From Arachis hypogaea (Eukaryota > Streptophyta > Magnoliopsida > Fabales > Fabaceae), in NCBI RefSeq assembly GCF_003086295.3, contig NC_092047.1:62414054-62478053 (forward strand): a stretch of DNA of 64,000 bases, given 5' to 3'. Every line of letters begins with the position of its first letter. The first letter of the stretch is position 1. Both the position numbers and the translations under genes were made by a program. Below the pieces are notes generated by a model. It did not search any database. It saw only the letters and a program-made list of their open reading frames with translations, and was not told where the DNA came from. Shown here piece by piece: positions 44,910 through 55,953 of this stretch.

Positions 44910-46714
44910 TGATGAAAGAAATTTGCGTTGATATAGAATTTCACAAAAATAGAGAATCTCGTTGCAAGCATAGTCTAGACCAACAATTAACTCTGAATCA
45001 AAGTTTAAATCAAAGAATTATCACAATTCAAATCAAATAACCAAGAGTATTTAAACTCTCGGGTTGTTCTCCCTAAGAATTGCAATTAAGTGTCCTATTA
45101 TTGGCTATGAGGGTTTTGGGGGTTGATTATAAGAGGCAAGAAATTAAAGTGCACGGAAGTAAATAGGCATGCAAGAAATTAAAGCTCAAAGCAAGTAAAT
45201 CAAAAATGTAATTCAAGTGGCAAAAAGTAGGAAATCTTAGCAAGGATTGGGAGTTAAGGATTCCTATCATAATCATAGACCACAAACATGATAATTGCTA
45301 AGAATTAATCCCAATTAGTCTATCCTAACATCGAGAATAAGTCAAAAGGGCATAATTGATCCCAATCCACAAGTCCTAATCAACTCACTAATTAACTTAG
45401 TGAAAGACTAGCGTTAGTAGAAACCAAACCAACTAACAATTCTAATCACAATATCGAATGGACATCTATGACTCAAGATCACCTAATTATCCAATTCCAA
45501 GCCAAAAGTGTGAAAAATTAGGCAAAAGTTAAAAGAGATATTTTATCAAACACCTAGCATGCATAACAGGAAAAAGATCATAAATTGTAATAAAACCAAA
45601 TCTAGAACTACCAATTGTAATAAAATAATAATAACAACTCAAACAAGCATTAAAGAGAGACATAAAACATCAAAATTGCATTAAATGAAATTGAAAATAA
45701 CAAGAGTGTTCATAAACTAGAAATGAAAAAATTGAGAAAATAACAAAAGAAATGAAAATGATCAAGACAAATGTAAAAAAAGAGTGTTTATGTAGAAAAA
45801 ATTTTTTTTTTTTTTTTGCGAATATATTCTTTTTTTCAGACTTTTTTTTTATTCTTTAGTCAATTGAATTGGTTGAATTGTTGTTCATATTATATTAATA
45901 TTATAGTGAATCGAAATTGATAAGGAGTTCGTCAATGATGCTCGAAGATGGACTTGTTTTGAGTGCCTATTTATTTTCTATCGGTATCTATGGAAGAAAG
46001 CAAGAAACATAAATGAAACTACATTAAAACAATAATTAAATGCTGAAATTAGAGAGAAAGTAAACTAAAAAACCCTAATTCTAGAGAGAAGGGAGATCTT
46101 CTCTCTCTAGAAAACTAACTAAAACATGTAAAACCTAACCCTAAGTGCTCCTCCCTTCATCCCTCTTCAATTTGGCTTGAAATAGCTTCAGAAATGAGTT
46201 GGATTGGGTTTTGGGGCCCAGAAATCGCCCCCAGTGATTTGCAATTAATAAGCTCACGTGCCAGGACATGTGCGTACGCACACTTAGACTTATGTCGACT
46301 ATATCAAATTGTATATCATTTTGAAGTCCCAGACGTTAGCTTTCCAATGCCGCTGGAACCGCCTCATTTGGACCTCTGTATCTCAAGTTATGATCACTTT
46401 AGTACCGAGGGATCATAACTGGCAGCTTTACAAATTCTTCATTTCTTGAATTCTCCCATTTTGCATGGTTTTCTTCCACTTCTTCAATCTATACTTGGCT
46501 TTTAAGCCTGAAATTACTCAACAAACACATCAAGACATCAAATGGAATTAAATTGAATAAAATTTAGCAATTATAAAGCTTAAAAAGCATGTTTTCACTT
46601 TCAAGCACAATTTAGGGAGAAATTATGAAACTATGCTATTTCAATGGATAAATACAAGAAAATTTGATGAAACCCAAATAGAGCAAATAAACACCATAAA
46701 ATGTGGATTCATCA
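44910..46714 (-). mobile_element. Solo LTR, family B
   Basis: A 1805-bp sequence with TGATGAAAG...GATTCATCA ends and a perfect target duplication AGGTG (44905-44909 and 46715-46719) lies within E1. On its own strand it starts TGATGAATCCACATTTTATG. It contains a T-run at about 45801-45818, the palindrome GTGCGTACGCACAC at 46271-46284 and the shared module at 46300-46400. There is no gene in it. Confidence 0.92.
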
Positions 46715-46719
46715 AGGTG

Positions 46720-47876
46720 TCCAGAGTTCTTAAGCACACTCTTTTTGCTTTGGATCACGACTTTAACCGCTCAGTCTCAAACTTTTCACTTGACACCTTC
46801 ACGCCACAAGCACATGGTTAGGGACAGCTTGGTTGAGCCGCTTAAGCCAGGATTTTATTCCTTGTAGGCGCTCCTAACCACTGATGCTCAAAACCTTGGA
46901 TCTTTTTATCCTTGCCTTTTGATTTAAAGGGTTACTGGCTTTTTCTGCTTTTTATTATTTTTTTATTTTTTTTCGCAACATGATTTTTCTTTTGCTACTT
47001 TTTCTTGCTTCAAGAATAATTTTTTTTTGGATTTTTCATATTACCAATAATACTTTTCCTTTTTCATCATTCTTTCAAGAGCCAACATTCTAAAATTCCA
47101 ACTTCAAATATGCACCGTTCATTCATACATTCAGAAAACAAAAGCAATGCCACCACATCAAGATAATTGAATTATTCTTATTATAAACTTGAAATTCATG
47201 CATCTTAATTTTCTTTTTCAATTAATTTTTTTCTTTTAAACAAGGTGATAGATGCATGGAATAATTCATAGCTTTAAGACATAAATGCAAATGATCATGC
47301 AGTAAGAACAAGAGAATAGACAATAACACATACAGAAAATAGAAAATAACATAAGAAAAGGAGATAAAGAGAACGAATCTACCTTTATTGGTAGTGGCTA
47401 GTGTTCCTTCTTGAAGATCCTATGTAGTGCTTGATCTCTTCAATGTCACTCCTTTGTCTTTGTTGTTCTTCCTTCATGGCTCTTTGCAGGAGTGGTAGAA
47501 GTTAAAAAGCAAAGCTTTTGCAACACCAAAATTAAGAGTTTTGCTCGTCCTCGAGCAAATATGATAGGTGGGTAGGTGGAGAGTCTGTGGGACCTACTGA
47601 TCCTGAGTGGCTAGGGAATTCAGATTTCCTGCCCTCTGCACTGGCGTTTGAACACCCAGGGTCTGCTGAACGCCAGCTATGCTGCTTATTGGGGGCATTG
47701 AACGCCTAGCCAGTGCTCCCTGGCTGGCATTTAACGCCAGCATCACTCCATCCAGAGTGTTCTGTTTTCACTGCTTAGCGTTTCTGTCTCTATTCTGACT
47801 GCTGCACATGATCATGACCCTAAAGAAATAACTTAAAGAAAAACAAAATTAAGGAAAATAAAAACAATTAATTAAG
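46720..47876 (-). other. E1 non-coding 3' region
   Basis: Non-coding, with T-rich stretches. 47140-47520 is the counterpart of 52500-52860 in E2, but then joins directly to CTCGTCCTCGAGC at 47541, so E1 has lost the roughly 1.1-kb ORF that E2 keeps at 52735-53972. A variant ACACCAAAATTA is at 47523, and GGCGTT/AACGCC inverted repeats are at 47640-47745. Confidence 0.6.
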
Positions 47877-47925
47877 GCTGAGTTACCTCCCAACAAGCGC
47901 TTCTTTAATGTCATTAGCTTGACGG
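47877..47925 (-). promoter_or_regulatory. Conserved post-ORF hairpin motif, E1 copy
   Basis: On the element strand: GTCAAGCTAATGAC, AAGAAGCGCTT, then GTTGGG-AGGTAA-CTCAGC. Two changes in the right arm leave G-U pairs, so the stem can still form in RNA. Confidence 0.55.
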
Positions 47926-47936
47926 ACAGCTCCTTT

Positions 47937-48320
47937 GAGCTTGTTTGGGTGAGCTTCTAAGAAAAGATCTTTTTTTGAGTTATCTTTTTTTAAAAGATCT
48001 TATAGAAAAGTAAAAGTAATTTTATGTTTGGGTATCTCATGCAAAAAGATCTTTTTATCTATCAATTATGTTTGGGTATAACAATATAAAAGTACTTTTT
48101 TGTTTATTTATTACATGAAAAACATCTTTTTTTTAAGAGAAAAAGATCTTTTAAAAAAAAGATGTAAATTACAGCTTCTCAAAAAAGATATTTTTTTTAT
48201 TTTTCTAGTACTTTTACTTTTACTACTAAAAATTTTCCAAACACGCCAAAAAATAAAAAAGATCTTTTTTCATTGAAAAAAGATATTTTTTTATAAAAAT
48301 AATGGCGCTCAAACAAGCAC
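47937..48320. mobile_element. MITE-like element
   Basis: The terminal inverted repeats are GAGCTTGTTTGGG and, from the right, GTGCTTGTTTGAG. The 384-bp body is AT-rich with many AAAAGATCTTTT palindromes and no ORF. It interrupts the spacer between the protease remnant stop (48323) and the hairpin motif of E1; E2 lacks it. No clear target duplication is visible (TTT on both sides), so the superfamily is unassigned. Confidence 0.75.
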
Positions 48321-48322
48321 TT

Positions 48323-48895
48323 TCAAGGAGGAAGATAGTCATAGTGGAACAAATCCTCACTCCTTACTGGGAGCATCCTTTCTGTGCTCTCATGGAATAG
48401 CATAATAAGCTCACGAAATAGGATCTTGTTCACTGCCTGAGGCAGGGCAATATGCTGGTGTCCCTTTTTGCCACTTCCCTCTTCCATGGTTAATACCATG
48501 ATGAGATAAGTGAATACCACCATCTTCCATGGTGAAAAGCCTTCAATAGGGATATTTTTGTTTTTCCAGCCCCTAGACATCTTCCTTTTGGGACCTTCTT
48601 CCTTTGTGGATAGTGTACATCCAACACCAAACTTACGTTTGGTCTTAGGAGGGGTTGAATTGGTTTCATCCAAGGGAGGAGGCTTGAATGCTGAATCCTT
48701 TATGCAAGTGCCTCCCTTGTCAGGGGGTAATGGATGATCAAGAACCTTGAACACCATCCAATCCTTGTGCAGGGTAATCCTTGTTTCTTGTGCCTCTTGG
48801 ATTCCTAGCTTATTCATCACAGATGAAGGTATTAGATTTAAACTTAAGCCAAGATCATACAGGGCTTTGTCAAAAGTGAACTTCCAGTAGTTCAT
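48323..48895 (-). pseudogene. Protease remnant and conserved tail, element E1
   Basis: The frame opens in a damaged retropepsin (FDKALYDLGLSLNLIPSSVM, where family members have CDLGxSINLMPLS), loses the flap and VILGRPFL part, and passes to a tail with SRGWKNKNIPIEGFSPWKMV. The tail matches A and E2 except that the GD of FSPGD is WK here. It ends HYDYLPP. Reverse transcriptase, RNase H and integrase core are absent. Confidence 0.75.
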
Positions 48896-49422
48896 AGGAT
48901 TTGAAAGCTCCCTGAATCTGGCATCTTTCTAGGAAGCTCATTTTGAATTAGGATACTGTACTTTTTAGTAAGTACCTTTATTCCATCTCCCATTAGGTCC
49001 TTCTTTTTAAATACCTCTGTAAAAGAGATATTGACTTGCAGCTTCTTGAATGCTGCTTTAGATGAGTCAGTTACTCATCTTCTGGTTCTATTTGCATGCC
49101 TAGGAAAGGTAGCTCTTGAGGCTTTGTCACCTCTACAAGGGCGTGCTCTTGTTGTTCAGTATTTTCTTTATGAACTTAGCATATGAAAGCATTTGTTCAA
49201 GAGCATTTGCAAAGGAGATTTTGATCTCCAGCTTCTTAAAAGCTTCTAAGAATTTGGCAAATTGCCTATCCTTTTCTACTTTCTGGAATCATTGAGGGTA
49301 TGATAACTTGGCCTTGTACTCATCAATCTTGGTTGATGAAGGCCGAGTACCTTGTGTCTTGGAAGGGGGGTTATTAGCTTGCTTAGGAGGGTTGTTATTA
49401 GCATATGACTGGCCTCCCTTGC
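48896..49422 (-). pseudogene. E1 gag/protease linker, heavily broken
   Basis: Short frames across this stretch correspond to the linker between gag and protease, for example KTQGTRPSSTKIDEYKAKLS and LPYPQ-like pieces, with many stops. It contains no complete domain. Confidence 0.45.
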
Positions 49423-50598
49423 TTAGGCGTTAAATGCCCATATTGCTGCCCCCTTCCTAGCATTCAACGCCAGGGCTACTATTCCCTTTTGGGCGTTCAA
49501 CGCCCTTGTTGTTGTCCCTGATTGGGCATTTAATGCCAGGGATGGATACCCTTTCTTGGCATTGAATGCCAATGACATTCCTCCTTGGGATTCAATGCCT
49601 TCAGAGACGTCTTGGACATCAGTCTGGTGTTCCTCTGTTAGCTTTTCTTCCTTTGATCTCCTATTGCACTGAGGTTGGGTGTTTAAGAATTTTCCACTCC
49701 TCAGTTGAATAGCCTGGCATTTCTCTGTTATCTGCTTAGATAACTGTTGCCTTGTTTGACTAAGCTGGGCTTCTATATTTTTGTTAGAAGCCTGAGTTTC
49801 TTGCAAAGCCTCTTGCAGTTCCAGTAGTTGCTAGGCGAGGGCATGCAGTTTCTGAGTCAATGGGTCATCTTGCTCTGGAGGGTTAAGTGCAGTAGATATT
49901 ACTTTAACCTCTCCTTTTATAGAAGTCTGAGCAGATGAGTACAGATACTGATTAGTGGCAACTATCTCAATAAGCTCTTGAGCCTCTTCAATGATCTTTC
50001 TCATATATATGGAACCAGCAGAGTGGTCCAAAGACATTTTAGCCATGTTTGAAAGTCCATAGTAAAAGATGTCTAATTGTACCCATCCTGAAACATTTCA
50101 GTGGGATATTTTCTTAGCATCCTTCTATACCTCTCCCAAGCATCATAAAGAGATTTACCATCTCCTTGTTTGAAGCCTTGGACGTCCAGCCTCAGATGGG
50201 TCATCTTCCTTAGAGAAAAGTATTGATTTAAAAATTTGTCTACTAACTTTTTCCAAGTTTTCAAGCTAGATATGGGCTGGTTATCCAACCACCTCTTTGC
50301 TTGGTCCCTTACAGCAAAAGAAAAGAGCAATAGTCTGTAGACATCTTGGTCTACTTTCTCATTGTGTACTGTGTCAACAATCTTTAAGAAATCTACCAGA
50401 AATCCAGTAGGTTCTTCTTGTGGAAGTCCAGAGTACTTAGTTTTCCTGTACTAAGGTAATGAGTTGAGGGTTTAGTTCAAAGCTACTTGCTCTGATGTGA
50501 GGTATGCTAATACTTCCTCCATAGAAGTCAGCAGTGGAGTTTGTATAGTACCCTAGAGTTCTTCTGAACTCCTCATTCCTATTTGGGTTCATGATGAA
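49423..50598 (-). pseudogene. Athila-like gag of element E1, frameshifted
   Basis: The minus-strand start at 50598 reads MNPNRNEEFRRTLGYYTNST. The capsid part at 50330-50073 has LFSFAVRDQAKRWLDNQP, TWKKLVDKFLNQYF and SLYDAWERYRRMLRKYP, the standard Athila gag motifs. The piece at 50046-49831 follows, and 49806-49423 ends in a low-complexity tail repeating ALNA four times. The tail is produced by GGCGTTNAACGCC palindromes in the coding frame. Frameshifts separate the pieces. Confidence 0.85.
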
Positions 50599-51927
50599 GA
50601 ACGGTAGAAGAAGAGAGAGAAGAATGAAGATAAGAGAAGGAGAAGAATCAAGGAATAAGAGTTAAATTGTAATTAAAATATTTTTGTTTTTATTTTATTT
50701 ATTAATTTATTTCAAAAATAAAAGTTAATTAATTAAAAAGAATTAATGAATTTCGAAAAAGAAGAGAAAGAAATAGAGGAGGAAATTTCGAAAATTAGGA
50801 GAGAGAAGAATTAGTTAGGAAGTTTTGAAAATAAGATAAGATAAAAAATGAGAAAAGATTTGAATTTAAAATTTGAAATTAGAAAAGATAAGATAAGAAA
50901 TTGAAAAAGATTTAATTTTAAAATTTAAAAGAAGGTAAGATAGGTTAGGTAAGAAAGATAAGATAAGGAAGTTAAGAAAAGATAAGTTTTAAATAAAAAA
51001 TATTTGAAATCAAAATAAAAAAGTTAGTTTCTAATTTAAAAAAAAATTGAAATTTGATTTTTGAAAAAGATTTAAATTTGAAATTTAAAATTGAAATTTG
51101 AATTTTAAATTTTGAATTTTGAATTTTGAATTTTAAAATTTGAATTTAAAACAAGATAAGATAAGATTTTAAATTTAAAGAAAAGGATAAGATAAAGATT
51201 TGAAAAGATATAATTTTGAAATTTGAAAATTTAAATTTTGAATTTTGAATATTGAATTTTGAATTTTGAATTTTGAATATTAAATTTTGAATTTGAAATA
51301 AGATAAGATAAGATTTTGAAAAGATTTGCATTTAAAATTTAAAACTAAGATAAGATAAGATAATAATTTTGAAATTAAGATCTGAATTTTTATTTCTAAT
51401 TTTCAAAAATTTAGCTAAAATAAAGATAGAAAAGATATTTTTTTTATTTTTGAATTTAATGAAGAAAGAAAAAAATAACAAAAAGACACCAAGTTTAAAA
51501 TTTTTAGATCTAAAGACACTACTATGCAAAAATTTTAAAGAAAAACACCCTAAGAATCCAAACTTAAAACTTTCAAGATGAAAATAAAAAGAAAACACAA
51601 GAACACTTTGAAGATCAATAAGAACACCAAGAACAAAAACTAAAAGAATTTAAAGAAAACAACAACATGCAAAAGACACCAAAGTTAAAATTTTTGAAAA
51701 CCAATCACAAAATTTTTGAAAATTTGAAGAAAAGACACAAGAAAACGCCAAACATAAAGATTGACACAAGATTTAAACAAAGGAAACTATTTTTGAAAAT
51801 TTTTAGAAAGAAAGACTCAAAAATTTTGAAAATTTCAACAAGTATAAAAACAAAAGACTTAAACCAAAAACAAAGATTAAACAAGAAAGCTAAGGATTCT
51901 TGAAAATTTCTTTTTTTTTTTTGAAAA
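50599..51927 (-). other. E1 5' leader, low complexity
   Basis: About 1.3 kb between gag and the LTR remnant. The left half repeats GATAAGATAAGA and TTTTGAATTTTGAA; the right half is A-rich with repeated AGACACCAA words. The plus strand is poor in C in the left half. No gene, and no primer-binding site was found. Confidence 0.65.
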
Positions 51928-52490
51928 ATATGGTGTAAAAGTGGCCGAAGATCCTTAACAAAGAGTGATCTTCTACTTTAAATACTAAACTAATGACTAG
52001 TAAGTGTAAAACAGTCTTTTTAGTGCTAAAATCCATTTCTGGGGCCTACTTGGTGAGTGTTTGGGATGAGCTTTGATGAGATCCACATGCTATGAGGCCT
52101 CTAGGGCATTGAACACTGGCTAGGGGGTCCTCTTTGGGCATTTGGATGCTGGTCTCTTCTCCTTAGGCGCTGGACGCCTGGAAGGGGGCAGGAGGCTGGC
52201 GTTGGACGCCAGGTTCGGGCCTTCTAATCTGAAGCAAAGTATGGACTATTACATATTGCTGGAAATTTCTAGAAGTCAACTTTCTCATACCCATTGAGAA
52301 CACTCCATTTTGACTTCTGTAGCTCCAGAAAAGCTCTTCCGAGTGCAAAGAGGTCAGATCCGGACAGCATCTGCAGTGCTTTCTCTGTCTCTAAATCAGA
52401 CTTTGCTAACTTTTGCTCTAGCTCCTCAATTTCAGCTAGAAAATACCTGAAATTGTATAAAAATACACAAACTCAAAGTAGAATCCAAAA
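51928..52490 (-). repeat. Truncated LTR between E1 and E2
   Basis: It matches 43830-44390 of the E1 3' LTR (TATGGTGTAAAAGTGGCC to CAAACTCAAAGTAGAATC) and lacks about 870 bp at one end and 115 bp at the other. It is the remains of the E1 5' LTR, or of an LTR shared with E2. The shared LTR module is at 52240-52330. Confidence 0.8.
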
Positions 52491-52734
52491 ATAAAAGTAA
52501 TACCACCACATCAAAATAATTGAACTATTCTTATTATAAACTTGAAATTCATGTATCTCTCAATTCTTTTCAAATAAAATTAACTTTTTAAATAAGGTGA
52601 GAGATGTATGGAACATTATACAACTTTAAGACATCAATGCAAATGATCATGCAACAAGAACAAGAGAACAGATAAAACATAACAGAAAACAGAAAAATAC
52701 AAAAGGAAAGGAGATAAAGAGAACGAATCCACCT

Positions 52735-53972
52735 TTAATGGTGGCAGCTAGTACTCCTCCTTGAGGATCCAATGTAGTGCTTGATCTCTTCAATGTCACT
52801 CCTTTCCTTTTGTTGTTCTCCCCTGATAGCCCTTTGATCTTCTCTAATGGATCTTTGGTCTTCCCATATTTCATTGAGGATTGTGGAATGCTCTTGATGC
52901 TCCACCCTCAATTGCTCCATGTTAGAGCTCAATTCTCCCATGGAAGTATGCCATTGATCCCAATAGCTTTGAGGAGGAAAATACATCCCTTGAGGCATCT
53001 CAAGGATCTCATGTTGAGGTAGCTGCACAGGCTCTTGTGCATGCTCTCTAGTTTGCTCCATCCTCTTCTTAGTGATGGACTTGTCCTCCCCAATGGAGAT
53101 ATCTCCTTCTATGACAATTCCAGCTGAATTGCATAGATGACAGATGAGTTGCGGGAATGTCAACCTTGCATTGATGGAAGGTTTCTCAGCTATCTTGTAC
53201 AGTTTTTGAGGAATCACCTCATGTACTTTCACCTCACTTCTAATCATGATGCAATGGATCATGATGGCTCTGTCAATAGTCACTTCTGACCGATTGCTAG
53301 TAGGGACGATAAAGCGTTGGATGAATTCTAACTATCCTCTAGGTATGGGCTTGAGGTCAAGCTTTCTTAGTTGAAGTGGCTTGCCTTGGGAATCTCTATT
53401 CCACTGTGCTCCTTCCACACAGATATCTGAGAGCACTTAATCCAATCTCTAATCAAAGTTGACTCTTCTAGTATAAGGATGTGGATCTTCTTGCATCAAA
53501 GGCAAGTTGAACGCCAACCTCACACTTTCCGGGCTGAAATCAAAGATTCTCCCTCGGACCATGGTGCTCCAATTCTTTGGATTTGGGTTCATAGTAGTGT
53601 CATAGTTTTTAGTAACCCATGCATTAGCATAGAACTCTTCACCATTAAAATTCCAACATCTTGAATGGGATTGGTTAGGACTTCCCAACCTCTTCTCCAG
53701 ATCTTTCTTTGGATTTCCGGATACTCATTCTTCTTGAGCCTAAAAGGGACCTCAGGGATCACTTTCTTCTCTGCCACTACTTCATAGAAGTGGTCTTGGT
53801 GGGCTTTGGTGATGAATCTCTCCATCTCCCAAGATTCAGAGGTGGCGGCTACTGCCTTTCCTTTCCTCTTTCTAGAGGATTCTCCAACCTTGGGTGCCAT
53901 GAATGGTAATGGAGAGAAAAAAAGCAAGGCTTTTCCAACACCAAACTTAAAACTTTGCTCGTCCTCGAGCAA
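52735..53972 (-). pseudogene. Putative plant transposon protein-like ORF, element E2
   Basis: The reading starts at 53898 (MAPKVGESSRKRKGKAV), passes through RFITKAHQDHFYEVVAEKKV and RRGWEVLTNPIQDVG, shifts frame to FYANAWVTKNYDTTM and MVRGRIFDFSPESVRLAFNLP (53688-53449), and continues in 53283-52735 with LTFPQLICHLCNSAGIVIEGD. The order FYAN...VRG..(V/F).FSP..(I/V)..(L/F).LP and a C-terminal coiled coil (LRVEHQEHSTILNEIWEDQR) fits the putative plant transposon protein domain that accompanies many Ty3 elements. Its function is not known. Two frameshifts and a stop make it inactive. E1 has lost it. Confidence 0.7.
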
Positions 53973-54595
53973 AAATAAAGAAAAGAGAAGAATGGAGTGG
54001 AAGAAGAAAAAAAGAGAAAAAGATAGAGGGAGACAGAGGGCTCGACCGTGGGGGGTTTTGTGGTGTATGAAAGGTGTGTGTATGAAGGGTTAGAATGAGG
54101 GGTATTTATAGGAGGGGGGTAGGGTTAGGTTCGTCCATGGGTGGGGTTTTGGATGGGAAATTTGATTTTGAATTGGGTGGGGATTGTGGGAGTTATGATA
54201 GTTTTGGGGAAGTGATATAGATGTGATTGGGCTAGGGTTTAAAGGGAAGAGTGTATGGGAAAGCATGAAAGTAAGTGGGGTAGGTGAAGATGCTGTGGGA
54301 CCCACTGGTCCTAAGAGGCTAGGGAATTCAGATTCACTGCCATCTGCACTGGCATTTGACGCCTAGGGTATGCCCCCTGGCTGGCGTTCAATGCCAGCAA
54401 TGCTGCCCATTTGGGGTGTTGGACGCCCAGCCAATGCTCCCTGGCTGCCATTCAATGTCAGTAACACTCCATCCAGAGTGTTCTGTTTTCTTTGTTGAAC
54501 GATTCTGTCTCAGTTCTGACTACTGCACATGATCATGAACCTAAAATATAAATTAAAGATAAACAAAATGAAAGAAAATAAAAATAATTAATTAA
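53973..54595 (-). other. E2 non-coding 3' spacer
   Basis: No ORF. CTCGTCCTCGAGC and ACACCAAACTTA lie just inside the preceding ORF's leader (53938-53970), and GGCGTT/AACGCC-type inverted repeats at 54350-54445. Confidence 0.5.
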
Positions 54596-54968
54596 GGTTG
54601 GGTTGCCTCCAAATAAGCGCTTCTTTAACGTCACTAGCTTGACGGTTAGCTCTATATGGAGGTGAGTATGGGCTCAAATTTTTGCCCCTTACAGTGAACT
54701 TTCTTCCTGTCTTCTTATAAATGAGCTCCACATGCTCTAGATACAGGATACGACTCATTGTATGTGGTATGACTAGTTTCTTGGTGAAGATAACTCTTAT
54801 TCCAGGTGAGAGGCCTTTAGTTGGAACTTTCTTGTCCCTCCAGCCTTTAGCTACTTTCTTTCTAGTACCTTTGTGCTTAGAGCTTGTTGATGGTTGCCCA
54901 ACACCAAAGTTAGAATTGATGTTTAAGGGCTCAGTAAAGCTCTGCACATAAAGAGAGGGTTGGAACAC
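54588..54968 (-). pseudogene. Conserved protease tail, element E2
   Basis: A minus-strand frame with SFGVGQ-like start, KVAKGWRDKKVPTKGLSPGI, SRILYLEHVELIYKKTGRKF and TVRGKNLSPYSPPY, which is the same tail that ends the protease ORFs of A and E1. A stop at 54968 separates it from the protease. The true end is the SPPY...stop just before the hairpin motif; further codons run through the motif. Confidence 0.7.
54596..54645 (-). promoter_or_regulatory. Conserved post-ORF hairpin motif, E2 copy
   Basis: On the element strand: GTCAAGCTAGTGACG, AAGAAGCGCTT, then ATTTGG-AGGCAA-CCCAAC. Two of six stem pairs are broken, in keeping with a decayed copy. Confidence 0.5.
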
Positions 54969-55953
54969 TAGGTGTTACACCACTGTCTCTTTTTATCAGA
55001 GGGAGAATTGGGATGAGGCATCTTGAACAAGATGTGATCCTTCCCTAGTTGTAGAGTCATTTCTCCCTTAGCCACATTAATGATAGCATTGGCAGTGGCT
55101 AGGAAAGGTCTTCCAAGGATGACAGAGTCATCCTCATCCTCTCTAATATCCAAGACTATGAAGTTTGCAGGGATGTAGTGGTCTTCAACCTTTACCAGGA
55201 CATCCTCTACTAAGCCATATGACTTCTTCATTGACTTGTCTGCCATCTCTAGTGAGATGTTTGCAGCATGTACATCAAAGATTTCCAGCTTCTCCATTAC
55301 AGAGAGTGGCATGAGGTTGATGCTTGACCCTAGGTCACACAGAACCTTCTCAAAGGTCATGGTGCCTATGGTGCAAGGGATCAGGAAGCGTCCAGGATCT
55401 GGAAGTTTCTGAGGTAGCTTCTGCTGAACCAAAGCATTTAGTTCTTTGGCGAGTAGTGGAGGTTCTTCCTCCAAAAGCTTTGTACCAAATAGCTTGGCAT
55501 TCAGCTTTATTAGAGCTCCTAGGTACCGAGCAACTTGCTCTTCCCTAATGTCTTCATCCTCATCAGAGGATGAGTGTTCATTAGAACTTATGCATTGTAG
55601 AAGTGCATGCAAAGGAACCTCAATGGTCTCAACATGAGGCTTGGCTTCCTTTAGTTCTTGGATAGGGGCTTCTTGAGTGGGAAATGAGCACTCAGAGGGT
55701 GTGCCTTTACTGGCATTCAACGCCAGCTCTGATAGCTCTTTGGGAGTTGAACGCCCATGCTGTACACCCTTACTGGCGTTAAACGCTAGTCCCCTTATCA
55801 TTTTGGGCGTTGAACTCCCAGCAGTGGTATCCTGGCTGGCGTTCAACGCCAGCTTCCCTGTCTTGTTGGGCATTGAACGCCCAGTGAGGGGTTCTTCACT
55901 GGCGTTCAGTGCCAGCTTTGCTATCTGTTTGGGCGTTGAACGCCCAGCCAGTG
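54968..55953 (-). pseudogene. Gag tail and protease, element E2
   Basis: From 55953 leftwards: repeats of LALNAS, about five copies spaced by 20-25 residues (55950-55690), an acidic stretch with EHSSSDEDEDIREEQVARYL, then the retropepsin with DPGRFLIPCTIGTMTF, LCDLGSSINLMPLSV and SVILGRPFLATANAI. The protease motifs are intact. The codons before 55953 belong to the solo LTR, not to the gene. The continuation of gag is at 57367-57434 and 63515-64000. Confidence 0.82.

Noticed and set aside
51146..51903. Frames rich in Phe, Lys, Asn and Ile
   Set aside because: They come from TTTTGAA and A-rich repeats in the E1 leader.
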